In this document: positions 1-5,082 of the stretch, in pieces
Numbering within the stretch: the first letter of the stretch is position 1
Layout: every line of letters starts with the position of its first letter
DNA from: Desulfotignum sp.
GTDB taxonomy: Bacteria > Desulfobacterota > Desulfobacteria > Desulfobacterales > Desulfobacteraceae
Reading direction: 5' to 3'
NCBI GenBank assembly: GCA_021737445.1
Contig: JAIPDY010000211.1
Coordinates: 1 to 5,845 of the forward strand
Length of the DNA: 5,845 bases
Notes under the pieces: generated by a model
What the model was told of the DNA's origin: nothing
The model's input: only the letters and a program-made list of their open reading frames with translations
The model's database searches: none
Translations under genes and position numbers: made by a program

Positions 1-91
1 GATTGTTCGAAACATGGAAACAAAAAAACAGATTTCCATCCCGGTGGATCGGCTGGAACCGGAAATTAAAAACCATTTTAAAAACCGATAA
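1..91 (+). CDS. hisS: Histidyl-tRNA synthetase, C-terminal fragment (partial)
   Basis: The reading frame beginning at base 2 encodes 29 residues and ends at TAA 89-91; the rest of the gene lies left of the window. The visible residues (IVRNMETKKQISIPVDRLEP and a short basic end) resemble the last strand and helix of the HisRS anticodon-binding domain, where a 'N-M-x-T/x-x-Q' segment and a 'P-x-D-x-L' segment are usual. HisRS charges tRNA-His in the cytoplasm. Only 29 bp separate the stop from aspS, and hisS-aspS is a common bacterial pair, which supports the call. With so few residues the identification is probable rather than certain. Confidence 0.72.
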   Translation, partial: IVRNMETKKQISIPVDRLEPEIKNHFKNR

Positions 92-120
92 CGGATAATA
101 ATAAATAGAGGATAGACCAG

Positions 121-1908
121 GTGACAGATTTACTAGGAAATATGAAACGGACCCATTTCTGCTCTGAGCTTCGGGACACGGACATTGACAAGACCGTGGT
201 ATTAATGGGATGGGTGCAGCACCGCCGGGATCATGGCGGGGTTGTTTTTGTAGACCTGCGGGACAGAGAAGGAGTCACTCAGGTGGTATTCAACCCTCTG
301 ATTTCAAAAGCGGTTCATGAAAAAGCCCAGGAGATTCGAAGCGAATATGTGCTGGGAATCAGAGGAAAAGTGGCCGCCAGGCCTGCAGATATGCGCAATC
401 CCCATATGGCCACCGGCGCCATTGAAGTTTTGGTGGAGGAACTTGCGATCTTCTCTGTGGCAAAAACCCCAGTGTTTCTTATTGAAGACCGGGTGGAAGC
501 CTCGGAAAACATCCGGCTGCAATACCGTTACCTGGACCTGCGGCGGCCCCAGCTGAAACGCAATATCCTGGCCCGGCACCAGGCCACCATGGCGATCCGG
601 AATTACCTGGACCAAAACGGGTTCATCGACATTGAAACCCCTTTTCTGACGAAATCCACGCCTGAAGGGGCCAGAGACTATCTGGTTCCTTCCCGGGTCA
701 ACCAGGGCCAGTTCTACGCCCTGCCCCAGTCCCCCCAGCTGTTCAAGCAGCTGCTCATGATTGCAGGATTTGACCGGTATTACCAGATTGTCAAATGCTT
801 CAGGGATGAAGATCTGCGTGCGGACCGCCAGCCGGAGTTCACCCAGATCGACATGGAGCTGTCCTTTGTGGATGAAAACCAGATCATGGAAATTGCCGAA
901 GGCCTGATTTGTGCCATTTTCAAAAATGTGCTGAACATGGATCTTTCCACCCCTTTTCCCAGGCTCACCTATGCCGATGCCATGGACCGGTTCGGTCTGG
1001 ATCGGCCGGACCTGCGGTTTGGCCTGGAACTGATCAATGTGTCCGATATTGTGGCGGATACAGGTTTCAAAGTGTTTGCCAATGTGGTGCAAAACGGCGG
1101 CCTGGTCAAGGCGATCAATGCCAAGGGGTGTGCTTTTTTTACCCGCAAGCAGATTGACGAACTCACTGAATTTGCAGCTGTCTACCAGGCCAAGGGACTG
1201 GCCTGGATAAAGATCAAAGAGGATCAGTGGCAGTCACCCATTGCCAAATTTTTCACAAATGATGAAAAACAGGCCCTGGCACAGCGCCTGGATCTTGCCC
1301 CCGGCGATATTGTTTTTTTTATGGCAGACCAGCCCCATATCACCAATGAGGCACTGGGCCAGCTGAGAAATGAACTGGCCCGCCGCCTGGAACTCATTCC
1401 TGAAAATCAGTTCATGTTCACCTGGGTTACGGATTTTCCCCTGGTGGAATACGATGAAACCCAAAAGCGTTACCAGGCCCTGCACCACCCTTTTACCGCC
1501 CCCAGTGAAAAGGACATCCCAAAGCTTGACACCGCTCCCCTTGAGGTCAATTCCAGGGCCTATGATCTGGTACTCAACGGCATTGAGATCGGCGGGGGCA
1601 GTATCCGCATACATGATACAGCACTCCAGGAAAAGGTGCTGAACTGTCTGGGTATCCAGCAACAAGAGGCCCATGAAAAATTTGGGTTTCTCCTGGAGGC
1701 CCTGGCTGCCGGCGCCCCTCCCCACGGCGGTATTGCATTCGGCCTGGACCGGCTGATCATGCTGTTATGCAAAGAAGATTCCATCCGGAACGTAATTGCC
1801 TTTCCCAAAACCCAGAAAGCCACCTGTCTGCTGACAGACGCCCCTTCCACCACAGCCCCTGCCCAGCTCCAGGAACTGGGGATCAGGGTATCAAAAATAG
1901 GGGAATAA
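121..1908 (+). CDS. aspS: Aspartyl-tRNA synthetase (bacterial type, possibly non-discriminating)
   Basis: Cytoplasmic class IIb enzyme that attaches aspartate to tRNA-Asp using ATP. At 595 residues it has the usual bacterial length. Visible in order: an N-terminal OB-fold anticodon-binding domain (about 8-115, with GWVQHRRDHGG and FVDLRDREG); the start of the catalytic core, with the aspartate-site stretch QSPQLFKQ (203-210); motif 2 (FRDEDLRADRQPEF, 227-240); the bacterial GAD insertion (about 290-425); IGGGSIRIHD (490-499); and motif 3 (GIAFGLDR, 537-544). The GTG start at 121 has AGAGGA 8 bases upstream (107-112). An ATG at 142 would also give a typical N-terminus but has a poorly spaced AGGA; I prefer GTG because related proteins as I recall them carry the same short MTDxLG-type extension. 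It is probably co-transcribed with hisS (29-bp gap, no promoter seen) and ends before a strong hairpin. His38 in RRDHGG matches a residue linked to non-discriminating AspRS. Confidence 0.98.
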   Translation: MTDLLGNMKRTHFCSELRDTDIDKTVVLMGWVQHRRDHGGVVFVDLRDREGVTQVVFNPLISKAVHEKAQEIRSEYVLGIRGKVAARPADMRNPHMATGAIEVLVEELAIFSVAKTPVFLIEDRVEASENIRLQYRYLDLRRPQLKRNILARHQATMAIRNYLDQNGFIDIETPFLTKSTPEGARDYLVPSRVNQGQFYALPQSPQLFKQLLMIAGFDRYYQIVKCFRDEDLRADRQPEFTQIDMELSFVDENQIMEIAEGLICAIFKNVLNMDLSTPFPRLTYADAMDRFGLDRPDLRFGLELINVSDIVADTGFKVFANVVQNGGLVKAINAKGCAFFTRKQIDELTEFAAVYQAKGLAWIKIKEDQWQSPIAKFFTNDEKQALAQRLDLAPGDIVFFMADQPHITNEALGQLRNELARRLELIPENQFMFTWVTDFPLVEYDETQKRYQALHHPFTAPSEKDIPKLDTAPLEVNSRAYDLVLNGIEIGGGSIRIHDTALQEKVLNCLGIQQQEAHEKFGFLLEALAAGAPPHGGIAFGLDRLIMLLCKEDSIRNVIAFPKTQKATCLLTDAPSTTAPAQLQELGIRVSKIGE

Positions 1909-1935
1909 CCCTTAAAACCCATATGCCCGAAAAGA

Positions 1936-1975
1936 GATCCACAGACAGGAAAGCTGTCTGTGGATCACCCTTTTT
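1936..1975. terminator. Probable bidirectional rho-independent terminator between aspS and minE
   Basis: Perfect inverted repeat: GATCCACAGACAG (1936-1948), 5-base loop, CTGTCTGTGGATC (1954-1966). On the + strand it is followed by ACCC and then five Ts (1971-1975), with further T-rich sequence into the end of minE. On the - strand the stem is followed by TCTTTTCGG, a weaker T-run. It sits 27 bp after the aspS stop and 15 bp after the minE stop (which is on the - strand), as expected for a shared terminator between convergent operons. The three Cs between stem and T-run on the + strand are slightly unfavourable. Confidence 0.85.
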
Positions 1976-1981
1976 GCTGTT

Positions 1982-2251
1982 TTATGCCTTTTTTTTTCGC
2001 TTTACATGGAGGATGGGAGTATTGAATACCAAGGCTGACACATTGTCATCCCGTTTGACTTTTAACTCCAGAGATTCTTTGTCGATTTCAAAATATTTGG
2101 AAATCACATCCACAATATCCTGCTGCAGATCTGTTAAAGTGGTATCGTTGACTTCGAGTTTATCATAAATCAAAGAGAATTGGAGCCGCTTTTTAGCGGC
2201 ATCCCTGCTGTTTTTTTTGGTGGTGAACCGTTTGAATAATCCGCTGAGCAT
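1982..2251 (-). CDS. minE: Cell division topological specificity factor MinE
   Basis: MinE stimulates the MinD ATPase at the membrane and drives the pole-to-pole Min oscillation that confines FtsZ rings to midcell. The 89 residues match the family length. An amphipathic N-terminal segment (MLSGLFKRF, 1-9) corresponds to the membrane-targeting helix. The anti-MinCD region follows (about 12-32, with AAKKRLQ), then the topological-specificity/dimerisation domain (about 35-80, with LQQDIVDVISKYFEID, a family hallmark). The C-terminus is strongly basic (KRKKKA), unlike the acidic end of the E. coli protein. The ATG at 2251 has AAGGAG 7 bases upstream. It is the last gene of minCDE, 11 bp after minD. 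Its coding strand has runs of eight and nine As, both phased as slippery heptamers (see the entry at 2185-2218). Confidence 0.96.
   Translation of the reverse strand: MLSGLFKRFTTKKNSRDAAKKRLQFSLIYDKLEVNDTTLTDLQQDIVDVISKYFEIDKESLELKVKRDDNVSALVFNTPILHVKRKKKA
2185..2218 (-). other. Phased slippery heptamer plus hairpin inside minE
   Basis: On the minE mRNA, codons 12-14 read AAA AAA AAC, a run of eight As (2211-2218) that presents A_AAA_AAC in the X_XXY_YYZ phase. Nine bases further on there is a perfect stem GCCGCU/AGCGGC with an AAAA loop (2185-2200). This is the arrangement seen at programmed -1 frameshift sites. A -1 shift would read CAG CAG GGA TGC CGC and stop at TAA, giving a peptide of about 19 residues that is little more than the membrane-targeting helix. 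The elements are seen directly. Function is speculative, because Lys-Lys-Asn and Ala-Ala-Lys-Lys-Arg are expected here for protein reasons alone. Confidence 0.25.
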
Positions 2252-2258
2252 AAAAATT

Positions 2259-2265
2259 CTCCTTA
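2259..2265 (-). promoter_or_regulatory. minE Shine-Dalgarno overlapping the minD stop codon
   Basis: The - strand reads TAAGGAG followed by seven bases and then ATG. The minD stop TAA (2265-2263) shares its last two bases with the AAGGAG (2264-2259) that serves minE. A ribosome ending minD therefore covers the minE start region, which suggests translational coupling by re-initiation. It is also the strongest ribosome site in the min operon. Confidence 0.85.
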
Positions 2266-3063
2266 TTGTTTTAACCCGAATGTCTTACTGATTTTATGCC
2301 ACATGCTGGTTTTATAGACAGGCATCTCAACGGGCAGATCTGATTCCCCGTTCAGGCGCCTGGCAATCTGACGGAAGGCGGTCCCTGCCTTTGAATCCTT
2401 CTGAAGCACCAGAGGGGTGCCGGTGTTGGAAGAAATCAGCACTTTTTCATCCATGGGAACCAGCCCCACAAGATCAATGGACAAAACTTCCAGAACATCT
2501 TCATGACTGAGCATCTCTCCGCGCACCACCCGGGCCGGTTCAATGCGGTTGACGATCAATTTGGGGGTCAGAGACCGTGCATACAACAGTCCGATGACCC
2601 GGTCCGCATCCCTGACGGCAGATACGTCCGGGGTGCATATCACCAGTGCGTCATCAGCAGATACTACTGAATTTTCAAACCCGCGTTCAATACCGGCAGG
2701 TGAGTCCATGATGATAAAATCAAACTGGGACCGCAGCTGTTTGGCAACCCTTTCAACCCCGGCAGTGGTGAGAACGTCTTTATTATCGCTCTGGGAAGCG
2801 GGAATCAAAAAGAGATTTTCAATTCTTCTGTCCCGAATGGCGGCCTGTTCAACTTTGCACCGGCCCTGGACAACATCCACAATATTAAAAACAATCCGGT
2901 TTTCCAGGCCCATGACCACATCAAGGTTCCGCAGCCCGATATCCATATCCACAATGGCCACGCGATTGCCTTCCAGGGCAAGGGCTGCACCAATGCAGGA
3001 GGTGGCGGTGGTCTTGCCTACGCCGCCTTTTCCGGATGTGACAACAATAATTTTTCCTTCCAA
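2263..3063 (-). CDS. minD: Septum site-determining ATPase MinD
   Basis: Membrane-associated ParA/MinD-family ATPase that recruits MinC to the membrane and oscillates under MinE control. The 266 residues match the family. Visible: the deviant Walker A motif GKGGVGKTT (11-19) with the signature Lys12 and Lys17; the switch I region DMDIGLRNLD (39-48); ASQSDNKDVL (89-98), which resembles the ASQTxDKxxL motif; switch II/Walker B DSPAGIE (120-126); and IVNR in the nucleotide-base pocket. The C-terminus (about 253-266, SMWHKISKTFGLKQ) is an amphipathic helix fitting the membrane-targeting sequence. The start is TTG: an in-frame TAA lies six codons upstream with no ATG or GTG between, and the next Met would delete the Walker A motif. 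AGAGGTG (3069-3075) supplies the Shine-Dalgarno. It lies 26 bp after minC and 11 bp before minE. Confidence 0.98.
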   Translation of the reverse strand: MEGKIIVVTSGKGGVGKTTATSCIGAALALEGNRVAIVDMDIGLRNLDVVMGLENRIVFNIVDVVQGRCKVEQAAIRDRRIENLFLIPASQSDNKDVLTTAGVERVAKQLRSQFDFIIMDSPAGIERGFENSVVSADDALVICTPDVSAVRDADRVIGLLYARSLTPKLIVNRIEPARVVRGEMLSHEDVLEVLSIDLVGLVPMDEKVLISSNTGTPLVLQKDSKAGTAFRQIARRLNGESDLPVEMPVYKTSMWHKISKTFGLKQ

Positions 3064-3068
3064 ATTCG

Positions 3069-3075
3069 CACCTCT
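3069..3075 (-). promoter_or_regulatory. Ribosome binding site fixing the minD TTG start
   Basis: The - strand reads AGAGGTG, five bases, then TTG GAA GGA AAA ATT. The in-frame TAA at 3081-3079 rules out any longer ATG or GTG start, so this Shine-Dalgarno together with the TTG at 3063 is the only start that keeps the whole ATPase domain. Confidence 0.85.
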
Positions 3076-3089
3076 ACTTTAATGTATGT

Positions 3090-3779
3090 TTAAACTGCTT
3101 CCGGCCAGGGCATCTTTTTGAACGGATTGGTTTTCATATAGTCCTGGACCAGGATGCTGCCGTTTTTCACACAGGCAAATTCCGGCATGGTATGGCTGAT
3201 TTTTTCACTGCCTGCTGCTGTTATCTGCCCGATTTTGATACTGGTGGGATCAAATACAAGTGCAAACACAATGGCAGTTTCACTCTTCGGGTTTCCGGCA
3301 TGCACTTTTCCAGACAATTTGCCCAAAATGATAACATCTCCTCCGGCGAGAATTTCCGCTCCTGGATTCACATCTCCAAAAACCACCACATGTTTTCTGG
3401 TATCAATTTTCTGACCGGATCGAATCCTGCCCCGCAGCATCAGTACATCGCTGCGGTGGTGGTTCCAGCCGCGAAAAAGATCTCTCTGCCGGATTCTCTG
3501 GGTGGGGGCCGATTGTTTTTCAGGGGGAGTGGTGACCCTGCCCACCTCATACTTTTCAATCAGCCGGGTTTTGATAAAAGAAAAAAGCGTTTCATGGCCC
3601 CGGGCATCTCCCATATCAATAACCACATTGGCATTAACAGCCAGGTGGCGCAATTTTTTGAACAGCTTATCAATTTCAGTGATCAGAAGGTCTTCAGGCA
3701 GGGACGGATCCAGGGTAACCCAAAACCCATTGCCCACTCCCTTGAGCTTTACAGGTGCAGCGTTTTCAAAATGTATCAT
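3090..3779 (-). CDS. minC: Septum site-determining protein MinC
   Basis: Inhibitor of FtsZ polymerisation; MinD carries it to the membrane and it blocks septation away from midcell. The 229 residues are close to the 231 of E. coli. The N-terminal domain (about 1-80, from VKLKG to VIDMGD) is the FtsZ-inhibiting part. A polar linker (about 82-112) leads to the C-terminal beta-helix domain, which dimerises and binds MinD. That domain shows the MinD-contact motif RSGQ (120-123), GDVNPGAE (135-142), AGGDVIILG (145-153) and KVHAG (158-162). The ATG at 3779 is the first start after an in-frame TGA (3791-3789). No good Shine-Dalgarno precedes it (AAAAGGG is 19 bases away), so initiation may be weak. 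A GTG at codon 15 would cut into the first strand. It is first in minCDE, about 42 bases after the inferred transcription start. Confidence 0.97.
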   Translation of the reverse strand: MIHFENAAPVKLKGVGNGFWVTLDPSLPEDLLITEIDKLFKKLRHLAVNANVVIDMGDARGHETLFSFIKTRLIEKYEVGRVTTPPEKQSAPTQRIRQRDLFRGWNHHRSDVLMLRGRIRSGQKIDTRKHVVVFGDVNPGAEILAGGDVIILGKLSGKVHAGNPKSETAIVFALVFDPTSIKIGQITAAGSEKISHTMPEFACVKNGSILVQDYMKTNPFKKMPWPEAV

Positions 3780-3814
3780 GGTATTGGTTCAGCAAATGCC
3801 CTTTTATCCTGCAT

Positions 3815-3851
3815 ATGGTTTGGGCAAAATATATGAAATCGCGCAAACCAT
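3815..3851. repeat. Inverted repeat spanning the minC -10 box (candidate operator)
   Basis: ATGGTTTG (3815-3822) is mirrored exactly by CAAACCAT (3844-3851). The match continues inward after one mismatch (GC 3824-3825 with GC 3841-3842), leaving a 15-base centre. The centre covers the minC -10 box (3828-3833), the left arm lies over the inferred transcription start, and the right arm touches the -35 edge. Such a position would suit a repressor site. No regulator is identified, and a wide-spaced repeat of this size could arise by chance. Confidence 0.4.
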
Positions 3852-3856
3852 GTCAA
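3828..3856 (-). promoter_or_regulatory. Sigma-70-type promoter for minCDE
   Basis: Read on the - strand: TTGACA (3856-3851), a 17-base spacer, then TATATT (3833-3828). The -35 is a full consensus match, the -10 matches TATAAT at five of six positions, and the spacing is optimal. Transcription should begin near 3821, giving a minC leader of about 42 bases. It is the only good promoter seen ahead of minC, and no other is evident inside the operon. Confidence 0.8.
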
Positions 3857-3920
3857 GCAATGAATCCTTAAAGCGGTTATCTTTGCCTTAACCCACAGGT
3901 AGAATCCGCCTTCATGTGCC

Positions 3921-3932
3921 TTTGTGCACAAA
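3921..3932. promoter_or_regulatory. 12-bp perfect palindrome upstream of the aroF -35 box
   Basis: TTTGTGCACAAA is a perfect 12-bp dyad ending 8 bp before the aroF -35 box (3941). This placement would suit a regulator that contacts or blocks RNA polymerase. The stretch between the two divergent -35 boxes (3857-3940) otherwise shows only a CCTTAA direct repeat (3866-3871 and 3886-3891) and a weak GGTTA/TAACC dyad (3875-3879 and 3889-3893). Role unproven. Confidence 0.4.
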
Positions 3933-3940
3933 TATTTTTG

Positions 3941-3968
3941 TTGACACTTGAAAATGAGTCTCTATAAT
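3941..3968 (+). promoter_or_regulatory. Sigma-70-type promoter for aroF-aroB
   Basis: TTGACA (3941-3946), a 16-base spacer, then TATAAT (3963-3968). Both hexamers match the consensus perfectly, with a spacer one base shorter than ideal. Transcription should start near 3975, leaving an aroF leader of about 97 bases. A promoter this strong would suggest high expression unless repressed or attenuated. Confidence 0.85.
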
Positions 3969-3976
3969 ACGCTCCC

Positions 3977-4033
3977 ATGACTTTGTTCTTATACATAGAA
4001 ACATATATGTTCCGGTCTTTTGTATTGCCCTAA
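3977..4033 (+). other. Possible aromatic-rich leader peptide ORF before aroF
   Basis: ATG at 3977 opens an 18-codon ORF ending at TAA 4031-4033, encoding MTLFLYIETYMFRSFVLP. It has three Phe and two Tyr codons in 18, and lies wholly within the transcribed leader of an operon making the Phe/Tyr precursor pathway. That is the expected form of an amino-acid-sensing leader peptide. Against it: the ATG is only about two bases after the inferred transcription start and so would be leaderless, no Shine-Dalgarno is present, and I find no clear terminator or anti-terminator between 4034 and 4071. A weak 5-bp stem (3993-3997 with 4006-4010) lies within the ORF. AT-rich sequence can give Phe and Tyr codons by chance. 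Confidence 0.3.
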
Positions 4034-4071
4034 CCTGTTAATGCTGATAAAGTTCCTAATGGAGGTCACTT

Positions 4072-5082
4072 ATGTTGATCGTAATGAAAAAAGGCGCAAC
4101 CGAAAATCAAATCCAGGCTGCTGTCGCAGCTGTTAAAAAAAGAGGCTACACAGCCAGGCCCATTCCCGGCGGAGACCGTGTCTCCATCGGTGTCCTTCAC
4201 AATAAAGGCTCTGTGGATGCTGCCCATTTTTTAGGGCTTGACGGTGTAAAGGAGGTTATTCCGGTGACAAAACCATATAAACTTGTCAGCCGGGAATTCA
4301 AGCAGGAAAACACCCAGGTAAAAATCGGCGAAGCTGTTTTCGGCAATGGCACCATGCCGGTGATTGCCGGACCCTGTGCAGTCGAAAGTCAAAAACAGGT
4401 GCTGGCCATTGCAAAAGCGGTTAAGGCAGCCGGTGCCAAAATCTTCAGGGGAGGGGCCTTCAAACCCAGAACATCGCCCTACTCCTTCCAGGGTCTTGGA
4501 AAAAAAGGGCTTGAATACCTGACCCGGGTCAGAGAAGAAACCGGACTTTGTGTTGTCACCGAAGTCATGGATGTTGATACTTTTGATATGGTGGAAGAGT
4601 CTGCCGACCTGATCCAGATCGGCACACGGAACATGCAGAACTTCTCTTTGCTGCGGCGGGCCGGAATGTCAAAAAAACCGGTCATTCTGAAGCGGGGCAT
4701 GTCAGCCATGCTCCAGGAATGGCTCATGGCGGCGGAGTATATCATGGAAGGCGGGAACGTTAATGTGATTCTCTGTGAGCGGGGGGTGAGGACCTTTGTA
4801 CGGCACAGCAGAAATACCCTGGATCTGTCTGTTGTGCCGGCGGTAAAAAAAGAGAGCCACCTGCCGGTGATCGTGGATCCAAGCCATGCAGCCGGGGTGC
4901 GGGATCAGGTGTTCTCTTTGGCCTGTGCATCTGCCGCACTGGGAGTGGACGGTATCATGGTAGAAGTGCATGACCATCCGGAAGAGGCATTGAGCGACGG
5001 GGCCCAGTCCCTGTATCCGGGCCAGTTTGCAGATCTCATGGAAAAAATGGCCGCCATCCGGACCATTATTGAGGCCCCCTGA
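4072..5082 (+). CDS. aroF: 3-deoxy-7-phosphoheptulonate (DAHP) synthase, type I-beta with N-terminal regulatory domain
   Basis: Condenses phosphoenolpyruvate and erythrose 4-phosphate to DAHP, the entry step of the shikimate pathway, in the cytoplasm. The 336 residues fit the Thermotoga maritima class: a ferredoxin/ACT-like N-terminal domain (about 1-70, from MLIVMKKGAT to VIPVTKPYKL) followed by the (beta/alpha)8 barrel. Visible motifs: GPCAVES (100-106), RGGAFKPRTSPYSFQG (126-141), IGTRNMQNF (183-191), LKRGMSA (206-212), CERGVRTF (235-242), DPSHAAG (269-275). The metal ligands expected for the class are all present: Cys102, His272, Glu298 and Asp309. The N-terminal domain is the allosteric site for Phe/Tyr inhibition in studied relatives, so feedback control is likely but inferred. 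The ATG at 4072 has GGAGGT (4061-4066) five bases upstream. The stop overlaps the aroB start by one base. Transcribed from the promoter at 3941-3968. Confidence 0.98.
   Translation: MLIVMKKGATENQIQAAVAAVKKRGYTARPIPGGDRVSIGVLHNKGSVDAAHFLGLDGVKEVIPVTKPYKLVSREFKQENTQVKIGEAVFGNGTMPVIAGPCAVESQKQVLAIAKAVKAAGAKIFRGGAFKPRTSPYSFQGLGKKGLEYLTRVREETGLCVVTEVMDVDTFDMVEESADLIQIGTRNMQNFSLLRRAGMSKKPVILKRGMSAMLQEWLMAAEYIMEGGNVNVILCERGVRTFVRHSRNTLDLSVVPAVKKESHLPVIVDPSHAAGVRDQVFSLACASAALGVDGIMVEVHDHPEEALSDGAQSLYPGQFADLMEKMAAIRTIIEAP

Noticed and set aside
142..144. Alternative ATG start for aspS
   Set aside because: It fits an E. coli-like N-terminus, but its AGGA is only three bases away, while GTG 121 has a well-spaced AGAGGA and the extension resembles related proteins; kept only as a second choice.
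304..1092. Long antisense reading frame of 262 codons opposite aspS
   Set aside because: It lies wholly inside the conserved aspS gene, its translation resembles no family I know and reads as a reverse-frame shadow, and no suitable promoter or ribosome site was seen.
1234..1725. Antisense reading frame of 163 codons opposite the aspS 3' half
   Set aside because: It overlaps the conserved motif regions of AspRS and has no independent support; a composition-driven shadow.
2543..3082. Plus-strand frame of 179 codons opposite minD
   Set aside because: Ser/Thr/Arg-rich translation typical of a shadow frame; minD on the other strand shows every family motif.
3192..3836. Plus-strand frame of 214 codons opposite minC and extending into the min promoter
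   Set aside because: It covers minC, runs into the minC promoter, has no recognisable domain, and the opposite strand is a clear MinC.
4001..4010. ACATATATGT perfect palindrome in the aroF leader
   Set aside because: A 10-bp alternating AT-rich dyad is expected often by chance and makes only a weak hairpin; noted only as part of the leader ORF region.
4034..4071. Search for an attenuator terminator or riboswitch just before aroF
   Set aside because: Only 3-4 bp pairings (for example TCC with GGA around the Shine-Dalgarno) are visible and there is no T-run, so no terminator or riboswitch is called.
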